From an uncultured Pedosphaera sp. (GTDB lineage: Bacteria; Verrucomicrobiota; Verrucomicrobiia; Limisphaerales; Pedosphaeraceae): 64,000 bases of DNA. The stretch spans positions 113,090 to 177,089 of the forward strand of contig CAIXFN010000118.1 of the NCBI GenBank assembly GCA_903918755.1. The letters run 5' to 3'. Positions 19,150 through 27,626 of the stretch are shown piece by piece. Position numbers and translations under genes: made by a program. How positions within the stretch are numbered: the first letter of the stretch is position 1; each line of letters begins with the position of its first letter. The notes beneath the pieces are model-generated. The model did not search any database. It was not told the DNA's origin and saw nothing but the letters and a program-made list of their open reading frames with translations.

Positions 19150-20601
19150 ATGGGCATCATCAATCACTTAAGGATTCTGGGCTTGGCAGGTTTTATCCCG
19201 GTCGCCACTGTCGCGGCGGATTGGCGGGGAGCCGGGCCGCTGTACGATGATTTCTCCCTCACGCTGGCGTCCGGCCACCGGAAGGAAATCCTTGGACCGC
19301 TATTCTACCTGGAGCAACGGGAGTCCCAGTTGACTTGGGCGATCCCCCCCCTCACCCTCGCGCACACGGCCGACCCAGCCACCGAGTCCGAGGAGTGGGA
19401 TTTCGCCTATCCCCTCCTGACCTACGACCGCTTTGGTTCCCAGTACCATTGGCAGATTTTGCAATTGTGGAACGTCGGCGGCGGCGAAAACCAGGGGAAC
19501 ACCTCCGACCACCGGTTCTCCCTCTTTCCCTTCTATTTCCAGCAGCGTTCCCCGATTCCCAGTCATAACTACACCGCCTTGGTCCCCCTCTACGGCCATC
19601 TGGACCACCGGTTTTTCCGCGACGAAATCGATTTCACCCTCTTCCCCCTTTATTCCAAAACCCGCAAAGGGGATGCGGTCACACGGAACATGCCCTACCC
19701 GTTTTTCCACCGGCGGCAGGGAAACGGTTTGGAAGGTTGGCAATTGTTCCCTTTGGTCGGCCACGAGCACAAAATCCCCACGACCCGCACCAATGGATTC
19801 GGCGATGTCAGCATCGTCGGGGGGCACGATTATAAGTTTGTGCTGTGGCCCTTCTTCCACACCACCGAAGCGGAAACCGGCACCACCAATGCCACCCATC
19901 TCCAGGCGCTCACCTTCGTCTACTCGCTGGAGCGCTCCGCCCAACGCGAATCGACTTCCTACGGTTGGCCCCTCGGCGTCACCCACACGATTGATCGGGA
20001 AAAGCAATACGAGGAATGGGGCGCCCCCTGGCCCCTGGTGGTCTTTGCGCATGGACCAGGCAAGACGACCGATCGGGTTTGGCCCTTCTTCAGCCAGGCC
20101 CATACCACCAACCTGACCAGTGATTGGTACCTCTGGCCGGTTTACAAATTCAACGGTTTCCAGGGGGAAAACTATACCCGGGGCAGGACCCGGATCCTAT
20201 TCTTCCTCTATTCCGACGTGGCTGAAGAAGACACCGCGAAACACCGGAAGCGCCAGCGGGTTGATTTCTTCCCGTTTTACACCCGCGTCCGGGAATTCGA
20301 TGGCAGCGAACACCTCCACGGCCTTTCCATCCTGGAGCCGATCTTCCCGAACAACAAGAGCCTCGAACGCGACGTCTCCCCGCTTTACACCGTTTGGCGC
20401 TCCGAGACAAATGCCAAAACCGGCGCCCGCAGTCAGTCCCTTTTGTGGAATCTGTACCGGCGTGATACCACTCCCCAGTCCACCCGGAGTTCGGCTTTGT
20501 TTGGTTTGTTCCAATATCAAAAGAACGCGACCAACACCCGCTGGCGGGTGTTCTTTATCCCTTTCGCTTCCCCCGCCCCCCGGCCCGCCGCCGGCAACTG
20601 A
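19150..20601 (+). CDS. uncharacterised WPFF/FPFY strand-repeat envelope protein
   Basis: A 483-aa protein of no family I can name. The ATG before INHLRILGLAGFIPVATVAA gives a signal peptide; an upstream start would hide it. The mature part carries about a dozen short aromatic strand motifs: SLFPFYF, TLFPLYS, PYPFFH, QLFPLVG, VLWPFFH, YGWPLGV, PWPLVVF, RVWPFFS, YLWPVYK, ILFFLYS and DFFPFYT. Polar loops separate them at roughly 25-40 residue intervals. Alternating aromatic strands and loops of this kind suggest a beta-barrel in the outer membrane (inference). It lies 14 bp upstream of mlaE on the same strand, so it is a candidate outer-membrane partner in lipid transport. Sequence composition is like its neighbours. 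Confidence 0.7.
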   Translation: MGIINHLRILGLAGFIPVATVAADWRGAGPLYDDFSLTLASGHRKEILGPLFYLEQRESQLTWAIPPLTLAHTADPATESEEWDFAYPLLTYDRFGSQYHWQILQLWNVGGGENQGNTSDHRFSLFPFYFQQRSPIPSHNYTALVPLYGHLDHRFFRDEIDFTLFPLYSKTRKGDAVTRNMPYPFFHRRQGNGLEGWQLFPLVGHEHKIPTTRTNGFGDVSIVGGHDYKFVLWPFFHTTEAETGTTNATHLQALTFVYSLERSAQRESTSYGWPLGVTHTIDREKQYEEWGAPWPLVVFAHGPGKTTDRVWPFFSQAHTTNLTSDWYLWPVYKFNGFQGENYTRGRTRILFFLYSDVAEEDTAKHRKRQRVDFFPFYTRVREFDGSEHLHGLSILEPIFPNNKSLERDVSPLYTVWRSETNAKTGARSQSLLWNLYRRDTTPQSTRSSALFGLFQYQKNATNTRWRVFFIPFASPAPRPAAGN

Positions 20602-20615
20602 GTGCCACTCCCTTT

Positions 20616-21350
20616 ATGTTCCAAAGTATTGGTGAAATGACGATGCTGTTTCTGCGGACGCTGGGCTCCCTGCCCCTCGTCTGGCGGCATCGGCAAAAGG
20701 TATTTGAACAGTTTTTTGAGATCGGGAATGCCAGCCTCATGATGGTGTGCATCCTCTCCTTCTTTATCGGCGGGGTCATTTGCCTCCTGACCGGCCCGGT
20801 CCTCGTCGAGCGGGGGCTGGCTTCTTCGGTGGGCGGCCTGGTCGGCATTTCGATGTGCAAAGAGTTGGCCCCGGTCATGATGTCCATCCTCATCGCGGGC
20901 CGCATCGGCTCTTCCATGGCGGCCGAAATTGGTTCCATGCGCGTTTATCAGGAAATTGACGCCTTGCGGACCATGCGGATCAATCCCATCCATTACCTCG
21001 TGCTGCCCCGGCTCGTGGCCATTGCCACCGCGCTCCCCTTGCTGGTGATCTTTTCCATCCTTTTCGGCTGGGGCGGCGGCGCCCTGGTGGCGGCTTTCAA
21101 CCACCAGATTTCGGTCTCCTTTGGCTCGTTCTTCGCCAATCTCAAGGACTATGTGAACTACGCCAACGTCGCCAACGGCTTGTGCAAAAGTTTTGTCTTC
21201 GCCCTGGTCATCGGCGTGGTCTCCTGCCATCAGGGCCTCCAGACCATCGGGGGGCCGCGGGGTATCGGACGGTCGGTCACCAAGGCAGTCGTCAACTGCA
21301 TTGTGCTGATCGTCATTCTGGACTACTTCCTCACCCGCATGATGCTCTGA
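20616..21350 (+). CDS. mlaE: MlaE-type ABC transporter permease
   Basis: A 244-aa inner-membrane permease of the MlaE family, which with MlaF and an MCE protein moves phospholipids between the membranes. Five hydrophobic segments are visible. The conserved 'ELAPVMMSILIAGRIGSSMAAEIGSMR' region and 'EIDALRTMRINPIHYLVLPRLVA' are diagnostic, as is the C-terminal 'GVGRSVTKAVVNCIVLIVILDYF'-like end. The next gene starts 7 bp downstream. No MlaB (STAS) or MlaC gene is adjacent. Confidence 0.95.
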   Translation: MFQSIGEMTMLFLRTLGSLPLVWRHRQKVFEQFFEIGNASLMMVCILSFFIGGVICLLTGPVLVERGLASSVGGLVGISMCKELAPVMMSILIAGRIGSSMAAEIGSMRVYQEIDALRTMRINPIHYLVLPRLVAIATALPLLVIFSILFGWGGGALVAAFNHQISVSFGSFFANLKDYVNYANVANGLCKSFVFALVIGVVSCHQGLQTIGGPRGIGRSVTKAVVNCIVLIVILDYFLTRMML

Positions 21351-21357
21351 CCCTGCC

Positions 21358-22137
21358 ATGAACGATTTACCAGCCAACTCCAGCCAGCGCGGTGTCGGTC
21401 TCACCGTCCGCGGACTCCGGAAGACCTTCCCCGGCGGCGAGGTTCTCCGAGGCATCGATTTCGACGTCGCGCCCGGCGAGGTTTTCGTCATCATGGGCCC
21501 CAGCGGCAGCGGCAAGAGCGTCCTGCTCCGCCACCTCATCGGGCTCATGAAACCGGACGCCGGCGAAATCCGGGTGGGCGGCCAGCCGGTTGGCCCGCCC
21601 GAATCCGCGTCCGCCTACCGTCTCGCCATGGTTTTTCAGTCCGGCGCCTTGTTAAATTCCCTCACCGTGGGGGAAAACCTCGGCCTTTATCTCCGCGAAC
21701 ATCGCCTGAAAACGCCGGCGGAAATTGTGCGGATCGTCGCGGAAAAACTGGCCGTCGTCGGCTTGAAGGGGCAGGAGGACAAACTCCCCTCCGAACTCTC
21801 CGGGGGCATGCGCAAACGGGTGTCCATCGCCCGCGCCCTGATTATCGAACCCCAGTTGATTCTCTACGACGAACCCACCAGCGAACTTGACCCCCAGTCA
21901 GCCGCCCTCATCGCCGAGGAGATCGTGAATCTCCAGCAACGGATCGGCGTCACTTCGGTCATTGTCTCCCACGATCGTGAGTTCGTCTTTGGCATCGCCG
22001 ATCGCATCGCCGTGATCCACGAGGGCCGCATCCTGGCCGTCGGCACCCCGGCCGAAATCCGGGCCAATCCCAACCCGGTCCTGCAGGCCTTTCTCAATGT
22101 CGATTTCAAATTCCATCCCCTCAAAAGCAACCCATGA
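21358..22137 (+). CDS. mlaF: MlaF-type ABC transporter ATP-binding protein
   Basis: A 259-aa ABC ATPase. Walker A GPSGSGKS (47-54), Q-loop Gln94, signature LSGG (147-150), Walker B LILYDE (167-172) and switch His205 are all present, so it should hydrolyse ATP. It powers the MlaE permease. The stop codon overlaps the start of the next gene (ATGA at 22134-22137), showing translational coupling within the operon. Confidence 0.96.
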   Translation: MNDLPANSSQRGVGLTVRGLRKTFPGGEVLRGIDFDVAPGEVFVIMGPSGSGKSVLLRHLIGLMKPDAGEIRVGGQPVGPPESASAYRLAMVFQSGALLNSLTVGENLGLYLREHRLKTPAEIVRIVAEKLAVVGLKGQEDKLPSELSGGMRKRVSIARALIIEPQLILYDEPTSELDPQSAALIAEEIVNLQQRIGVTSVIVSHDREFVFGIADRIAVIHEGRILAVGTPAEIRANPNPVLQAFLNVDFKFHPLKSNP

Positions 22138-23111
22138 AAAACTCTCTTGAAACCCTGCTCGGCATCTTCATCGCCCTCGCGATGATCGCCGCCTTTTTCA
22201 TTTTTGAAATCATCGGCGGCGTCAACCTCCTCAAGCCCGGCTTCCATGTCAAAGCGGCCTTCGTGAATATTCAGGATCTCAAGATTGGTGATCCCGTCAA
22301 AATCTCCGGCGTCCCGGTCGGCCAGGTCGAAAAAATCGGGCTCGATTCCGCCAACGGCAAGGTCGAACTCACCCTGCGCATCAACAAGGACGCTCCGGTC
22401 CATACCGACAGCATTGCCTCCGTCAAATACATGGGTCTCCTCGGCGCCAATTTTGTGGCCCTGACCTTTGGCACGGCCACCGCCCCGCTCGCCACGGAAA
22501 GCTCGCACCTGAACACGATCGAACAGCCGGACTTGAGCGCCATCATGGCCAAATTTGATGAAGCGGCCTCCGGTGTCCAGACGATCACCCGCAGTTTTAC
22601 CGGCGAGAAAATCGACAATCTCGTTGGTCCCTTTGTCGATTTCATGAAGGTCAACAACCCCAAAATCACGGCCATCATCTCCCACGTGAACACGGTTTCC
22701 GCCCAGATTGCCGAGGGCAAGGGCACGGTCGGCAAACTCATCAACGATGACGCGCTCCACACCTCCGCCCTAGCCGCCGTCACCAACCTGGAGGCCACCG
22801 CCGGGGAGATCAAGCAAACGATCGCCCAAGTCCGCAACGTCGTGGACCAGGTCAATGCCGGCCAGGGTACCGTCGGCAAATTGGTCAAGGACGAAGCCCT
22901 GTACAAGGAAACCACCGCCACCATGACCAACCTCAAGGAAATCATGCAGAAGGTGAACCAGGGCCAGGGGAGCGTGGGCAAGCTGATCAATGATCAGGAA
23001 TTTTACAATAACGCCAAACTTTCCCTCCAGAAACTCGACAAGGCCACCGAAAGCCTCGAGGACACCGGCCCCCTGAGCATCCTTGGCTCCATGATCAATA
23101 GTTTGCTCTGA
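22134..23111 (+). CDS. mlaD: MCE domain lipid-transfer protein (MlaD-like)
   Basis: A 325-aa periplasmic MCE protein anchored by one N-terminal helix (about 7-29). The MCE domain (about 38-118) has 'LKIGDPVKISGVPVGQVEKIGL' and 'YMGLLGANFVALTFG'. The long C-terminal helical region has three copies of a G[KQ]G[TS]VGKL[IV][NK]D motif. E. coli MlaD is much shorter (about 180 aa), so this is the long MCE form seen in many phyla. MCE rings carry lipids across the periplasm. Gene overlap with mlaF supports one complex. Confidence 0.93.
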   Translation: MKNSLETLLGIFIALAMIAAFFIFEIIGGVNLLKPGFHVKAAFVNIQDLKIGDPVKISGVPVGQVEKIGLDSANGKVELTLRINKDAPVHTDSIASVKYMGLLGANFVALTFGTATAPLATESSHLNTIEQPDLSAIMAKFDEAASGVQTITRSFTGEKIDNLVGPFVDFMKVNNPKITAIISHVNTVSAQIAEGKGTVGKLINDDALHTSALAAVTNLEATAGEIKQTIAQVRNVVDQVNAGQGTVGKLVKDEALYKETTATMTNLKEIMQKVNQGQGSVGKLINDQEFYNNAKLSLQKLDKATESLEDTGPLSILGSMINSLL

Positions 23112-23141
23112 TCCCGCGAACCTGCCCGCCGCCCCGAGCTT

Positions 23142-24455
23142 ATGAATCGACGCACTTTTCTACAAGGCGCGGCCACGGCCGGGCTCGCCCTGCAGGCCCC
23201 TTTCATCCTGGGCCGGCCGGCGGATCGCAAATTCCGCACCGCCCTCATCGGTTCGGGTTGGTGGGGCAAAAACATCCTCGTCGAAGCTCTCAAGTCCGGC
23301 CGCTGCACTGCGGTTGCCCTCTGCGATGTGGACGCCACCACGCTGGAGATTGCCGCGGATCAGATCACTGACTTGAGTGGGGACAAGCCGAAGACGTACT
23401 CCGATTATCGCGAACTCCTCGCGAAGGAAAAACCCGACATCGTCATCATCGCCACGCCCGACCACTGGCACGCCTTGCAGACCATCGCCGCCCTGCAGGC
23501 GGGCGTGCATGTGTTTGTCGAAAAGCCCACCGGCCACACCATCAACGAAAGCCGCGCCATGCTCGCGGCCGCGCGCGCCAGCGGCCGTGTCGTCCAGGCG
23601 GGACTCCACCGCCGCATCGGCCCCCACCACGTCAGCGGGATGAAGTTCCTGAAGTCCGGCGCGGTAGGTGAAGTTGGCATGGTCAGGCTGTTCGCCCACA
23701 GTGGCGGCGGTCACGAAAATCCCTCGCCCAACAGCGCTCCGCCCAAGGGCATGGATTGGGAAACCTGGTGCGGTCCCGCCCCCTTGCGGCCATTCAACCG
23801 CAAACTCCATCCCGGGGGCTGGCGCAATTTCCTGGATTATGCCAATGGCACCCTCGGCGATTGGGGGGTCCACTGGCTCGATCAGGTGCTCTGGTGGTCG
23901 GAGGAAAAATATCCCAAGAGCATCTTCTGCTCCGGCGGTCGCCCCATCGCCGGTCCCGCGATTCTGAATGACCGGGAACAGACCACGGATACCCCGGATC
24001 ATCAGGCCGCCACCTTCGAGTTCGAAAAGTTCACCTGCACCTGGGAACATCGCCATTTCGCCGGCAATGAGGCCGAGAAGCATCGCATCGGCGCCTACTT
24101 CTACGGCACCAAAGGCACCCTGCACATCGGCTGGCGCGATGGCTGGACCTTCTACCCGGCTAACAACCGGGAAAAGCAAGTTCATGAGGACTCCCAACTC
24201 CAGGAACCGGACGGCCACAACCTGAAACTTCTCTGGGACGATTTCCTCGCCGCGATCGACGGCAAGATCCCGCCCGTCGCCGGCATCGAAGTAGCCCACC
24301 GCGCCTCCGTGATGCCCCTGCTGGCGATGATCTCCTGGAAACTCGGCCGCAGCGTGGCGTGGGACGGAGCCAAAGAGGAAATCCTCGGCGACCCTGCCGC
24401 CACCGCCCTGATGAGCCGCCCGTATCGGGCGCCTTACCAATATCCAAAGATCTGA
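23142..24455 (+). CDS. Tat-exported Gfo/Idh/MocA family oxidoreductase
   Basis: A 437-aa NAD(P)-dependent sugar or polyol oxidoreductase type. The N terminus MNRRTFLQGAATAGLALQ is a twin-arginine signal. The Rossmann motif is ALIGSGWWGKNI, and EKPTGHT contains the conserved EKP. The C-terminal domain is about 260 residues. Exported members of this family are abundant in Planctomycetes and Verrucomicrobia and probably act on carbohydrate derivatives (family knowledge). It begins 30 bp after mlaD and may be cotranscribed, though no shared role is obvious. Confidence 0.92.
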   Translation: MNRRTFLQGAATAGLALQAPFILGRPADRKFRTALIGSGWWGKNILVEALKSGRCTAVALCDVDATTLEIAADQITDLSGDKPKTYSDYRELLAKEKPDIVIIATPDHWHALQTIAALQAGVHVFVEKPTGHTINESRAMLAAARASGRVVQAGLHRRIGPHHVSGMKFLKSGAVGEVGMVRLFAHSGGGHENPSPNSAPPKGMDWETWCGPAPLRPFNRKLHPGGWRNFLDYANGTLGDWGVHWLDQVLWWSEEKYPKSIFCSGGRPIAGPAILNDREQTTDTPDHQAATFEFEKFTCTWEHRHFAGNEAEKHRIGAYFYGTKGTLHIGWRDGWTFYPANNREKQVHEDSQLQEPDGHNLKLLWDDFLAAIDGKIPPVAGIEVAHRASVMPLLAMISWKLGRSVAWDGAKEEILGDPAATALMSRPYRAPYQYPKI

Positions 24456-24659
24456 AGTGCACTGGCACCACCAACGCGTGATAGGCTGAGAATCCTCCGG
24501 ACGAAGAAGGTGAGATTTTTGCTGCGGGATGGAAAAGTATCGAGACCGCACTCGTCGTTGTATTTGTATTCTCTCGCGCCAGCGATTTTTTGAGTGCTCC
24601 AAGCAGGGATTGGGTCCAAGAACTGGACCTGGCGGTCCGACTCCCGGTAAGAAGGGTCA

Positions 24660-25226
24660 ATGAACACCGCTCGATCATCAAAAAAATTGCGAGTTCGGAA
24701 CGGGATAGCGGTCCTCCTGTTCATCTACGTTATGAACTATTTGGTCGCGCTTGTTTTCGTGGGCAAACCAAAATTGGAATGTTTTTGCCGTCCTCACTTC
24801 CACGAAAAGTTCGATCACAAATTGTGGCAAATCAGCGGATCGATGGGGCGTGACAACCGCGGAAGGAGCGGACCTCCATACGGTGCACGCTATCGGATGG
24901 TGGATGAACTTTTGACCTCAAACCTTTTGCTCGGAATGGGACGGGACCAAGTGAATGATCTCCTTGGGTGGACGGATGCCGGTATCTTGGATAAAGAATA
25001 TTTCACTGAATTTCCACGTGCGCCAGATGTGGAGCCAACCAAAGCGGAGAAAGAAATTTTGGGGAGCACAGACAAACTAACGTTTTGCAATTATCACTTG
25101 GGATATCAAGACCAGTTTCCGGCCGCGTCCTTCTGGTATCCCCTTCTGTTTGATAACCACAAACATTGGAAACTTTTTGTCAAAATCAAAATCGGCAGGG
25201 TCATCGCATCCGAAGTGGTCAGTTAG
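24660..25226 (+). CDS. hypothetical protein with N-terminal membrane anchor, BamE-like helix motif
   Basis: A 188-aa protein not assignable to a named family. A hydrophobic segment (about 15-35, GIAVLLFIYVMNYLVALVF) suggests a signal anchor; cysteines in CFC could be a lipid or disulfide site. The segment 'YRMVDELLTSNLLLGMGRDQVNDLLG' resembles the 'L..G.s.eeV..lLG.P' helix-turn of BamE/SmpA-like domains (weak similarity by eye). The DNA is visibly more AT-rich and uses more A/T-ending codons than its neighbours, which hints at recent acquisition. AAGGG a few bases before the ATG may be the ribosome binding site. Confidence 0.7.
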   Translation: MNTARSSKKLRVRNGIAVLLFIYVMNYLVALVFVGKPKLECFCRPHFHEKFDHKLWQISGSMGRDNRGRSGPPYGARYRMVDELLTSNLLLGMGRDQVNDLLGWTDAGILDKEYFTEFPRAPDVEPTKAEKEILGSTDKLTFCNYHLGYQDQFPAASFWYPLLFDNHKHWKLFVKIKIGRVIASEVVS

Positions 25227-25253
25227 CCCTTTCAACAATTGCGTTGGCGCGGG

Positions 25254-25676
25254 TCAGTTGAATCCCACCGCCAGCACCTTCAAACCCACCGGGTTACCCG
25301 TGCCGGTATCCCGCACCACGTTATCCCAGCCGGAACCATATTCCGCCGGCGCAAAAGGATTGATCAGTTGCAACGGGTTTCTGGTCTTCACGACTTGGAC
25401 AGCGATTCCGCTCAAAATCTTCTTCCGCACCCGGATTTCATTCCCCCGCCCCGGCGTGGCCACCACGGCGCTTTCCCGGGAACGGCGGGCCGTCTGCATC
25501 TGAAAATCGGGGGCCAGGAATCCCGGGGTCACCGGTTCTTCGCTGCTGGTTGCGGCAGCTTTCCCCTGTCCATTAACCGTCCGGGTCGCCGCAGCGGCGC
25601 CGGGCTTGCTTTGGGCGTAAACGCCACCGGTCAGCGTGAACCCAAGGAGGGAAATAATCAGCCAGGTCTTTTTCAT
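25254..25676 (-). CDS. small exported protein with NPFAPAEYGSG motif
   Basis: A 140-aa protein with a clear signal peptide (MKKTWLIISLLGFTLTGGVYA) and a low-complexity Ala/Thr region. The conserved-looking C-terminal part contains INPFAPAEYGSGWDN. The same 11 residues NPFAPAEYGSG recur in another exported protein at 49678-50379. Function is unknown. The gene is convergent with the hypothetical gene upstream (27 bp between stops). Confidence 0.75.
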   Translation of the reverse strand: MKKTWLIISLLGFTLTGGVYAQSKPGAAAATRTVNGQGKAAATSSEEPVTPGFLAPDFQMQTARRSRESAVVATPGRGNEIRVRKKILSGIAVQVVKTRNPLQLINPFAPAEYGSGWDNVVRDTGTGNPVGLKVLAVGFN

Positions 25677-25767
25677 CGCGCGCTCGTTTCCAAGTCTCTA
25701 AAAAAGCATCGTCCTCCGCCCGATCACTGTCAAGCTCCCGCGGTTCGTCCGGGGCTGCCAGCCGGCC

Positions 25768-26718
25768 TTACACAAAGCGATCCCCGGGCTGCAGATGATG
25801 CCCGGCCAGAAATTCCCGCACCGCCATTCTCCGACCGCCTTCCCGTTGCACCAGTAGCAAGCGGAGCGCGTCCGTTCCGCATCCCACCACCATTCCGTGC
25901 TTGTCGATCGCCAAAATCTCCCCCGCCGGCCCGCCCACCCCGGAAACCACTTCCGCCTGCCAGATTTTGAGCAAATGCGGCTTGGGCTGGTCCGGGAGGT
26001 GCGTAAAGACACCCGGCCAGGGTGTGAAAGCCCGCAACCGGTTCCAGAGCGCCACCGCCGGCAAGTTCCAGTGCAGGCAGCCGTCCTCTTTGACGATCTT
26101 GCGCGCGTGACTGGCCCCTTCCGAGGGCTGGACTTGAGCCGTGACCGTGCCCGCCACCACCCGTTTCACTGTGGGCACCAATAATTCGGCCCCCATACCC
26201 GCCAGGCGATCATGCAAGGTCTGGGAATCATCCTCCGGTCGGATGGGGGTGACCGACTGGGCCAGGATCGGCCCCGTATCGAGGCCGGCATCCATTTTCA
26301 TGATGGTTACCCCGGTTTCCGCATCGCCATTCAGGATGGCCCATTGGATGGGTGCGGCCCCCCGGTATTTGGGGAGCAGCGAGGTATGCACGTTGAGGCA
26401 ACCGAAGGGGGGCAACTCAAGCAGGGACGGCCGCAGGATCTGCCCATAGGCTGTGACTACGATCAAATGCGGCTCAAGCTCGCGCATTTCCGCAACGAAA
26501 TCCTCATTCCGAGCCCGTTCCGGCTGCCAGACCGGCAAACCCAGGCCCCAGGCAACTTCCTTTACTGGCGATGGCTGTAACTTCAAGTCCCGCCCTTTGG
26601 GACGATCCGGTTGGGTCACCACCGCCACGACATTAAAATCCGGCTCCTTGAACAAGGCAGTCAGGCTGGCACACGCCAATTCGGCGGTGCCCATGAAAAT
26701 GATCCGGAGGGGAGACAT
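25768..26718 (-). CDS. fmt: methionyl-tRNA formyltransferase
   Basis: A 316-aa enzyme that formylates initiator Met-tRNA using 10-formyl-tetrahydrofolate. Motifs are 'LNVHTSLLPKYRGAAPIQWA' (the catalytic Asn-x-His), 'TGVTIMKMDAGLDTGPIL' (catalytic Asp) and the C-terminal tRNA-binding OB domain. The N-terminal motif reads FMGTAEL where most family members have GTPEF, an unusual variation. ATG 26718 (MSPLRIIFMGT) is preferred; an upstream start adds seven residues. It follows a zinc-ribbon gene (26 bp gap) and adk, probably one operon. Confidence 0.95.
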   Translation of the reverse strand: MSPLRIIFMGTAELACASLTALFKEPDFNVVAVVTQPDRPKGRDLKLQPSPVKEVAWGLGLPVWQPERARNEDFVAEMRELEPHLIVVTAYGQILRPSLLELPPFGCLNVHTSLLPKYRGAAPIQWAILNGDAETGVTIMKMDAGLDTGPILAQSVTPIRPEDDSQTLHDRLAGMGAELLVPTVKRVVAGTVTAQVQPSEGASHARKIVKEDGCLHWNLPAVALWNRLRAFTPWPGVFTHLPDQPKPHLLKIWQAEVVSGVGGPAGEILAIDKHGMVVGCGTDALRLLLVQREGGRRMAVREFLAGHHLQPGDRFV

Positions 26719-26744
26719 CAGTTTGAACCGGCCGGCCACGGCGG

Positions 26745-26975
26745 TTAACCGGTCAAGAATTTAAGCCACCGGGGTCCGGAACTCACCGCCGCCACCGGTT
26801 CGGTTGCTTCCGTCACTTTACGCTGCCCCACTGTGGTGCCGCACTCGGAGCAGACATACTCATGCAATTCTTCCCCGGGAGTGGCCAGCACCAGTTTCTC
26901 CAGCACCGGCCGGGAGCCGGCACACTTGGGGCAATAAAGCTCACTCGCGGAAAAGGTGCCAAATTGTTGGGACAT
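26745..26975 (-). CDS. small zinc-ribbon protein
   Basis: A 76-aa protein with two CxxC pairs (CPKC and CSEC) separated by about 25 residues, so a single zinc ribbon. Its function is not recognisable; such ribbons bind nucleic acid or act as adaptor domains. It lies 7 bp downstream of adk and 26 bp upstream of fmt on the same strand. A GTG at 26981 is an alternative start that would nearly abut the adk stop codon. Confidence 0.75.
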   Translation of the reverse strand: MSQQFGTFSASELYCPKCAGSRPVLEKLVLATPGEELHEYVCSECGTTVGQRKVTEATEPVAAVSSGPRWLKFLTG

Positions 26976-26982
26976 GGACACC

Positions 26983-27573
26983 TTAGAGCTTGGCGATCCG
27001 GCGGAGAATATTGTAGAGCACTTTGACCGGCGTTTGGGTCGAGTCGATCTTGTGGACCAATTCCTCCCCGTAATAGCTCAGCAAGGGCTTGGTTTCCTGC
27101 TCGTAGGTCTTCAGCCGGTGCCGGATGATTTCCAGGTTCGCGTCATCCAGCCGATTCTCCCGCAACGCCCGCCTTTGGAGCCGTTCCACCAACTTGTTCA
27201 TGGTCGGACAACTCAAGTAAAAGATCGCCTTCACCTCCAGGATGTCCTTCAGCATTTCCGCCTGTTTGACACTGCGCGGGATGCCGTCCAAAACCAGGGT
27301 GTCCTGATCGGGATTAAACCGGCGACCTTTGGTGGAATTCTCGATGAACTCGCGCCACAACCGGACTGTGGTTTCATCCGGCACCAGTTCACCGCGGCCG
27401 GAATATTCAATGAATTCCCGGCCGATCGCGCTGGTGGCGGTGAGGCTGCGGAACACATCGCCACAGGCACAGTGAAAGAAATTGGGAATCGTGCCCAGAA
27501 TCTTCCCTTGGGTGCCTTTGCCGGCTCCTGGGGCGCCAAATAGCAGAATACTGCGATACTTCATAGGTGACAT
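26983..27573 (-). CDS. adk: adenylate kinase (short form)
   Basis: A 196-aa nucleoside monophosphate kinase that interconverts AMP, ADP and ATP. The P-loop is GAPGAGKGT (13-21), the NMP-binding part is 'ACGDVFRS' and the substrate motif is LDGIPRS where LDGFPRT is usual. The LID has no zinc-binding cysteines and is short, consistent with the ~195-aa class. 'RLDDANLEIIRHRLKTYEQETKPLLSYY' is typical. ATG 27564 (MKYRSILLFG) is an equally plausible start. Confidence 0.93.
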   Translation of the reverse strand: MSPMKYRSILLFGAPGAGKGTQGKILGTIPNFFHCACGDVFRSLTATSAIGREFIEYSGRGELVPDETTVRLWREFIENSTKGRRFNPDQDTLVLDGIPRSVKQAEMLKDILEVKAIFYLSCPTMNKLVERLQRRALRENRLDDANLEIIRHRLKTYEQETKPLLSYYGEELVHKIDSTQTPVKVLYNILRRIAKL

Positions 27574-27626
27574 CGTCCCGTTGCGTTACTGCGGTTTCGC
27601 CCCCACCCCGGTATGCCCTCGCCGGC

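Noticed and set aside
23160..24602. 480-codon minus-strand frame
   Set aside because: Antisense shadow of the Gfo/Idh/MocA gene; no recognisable domain.
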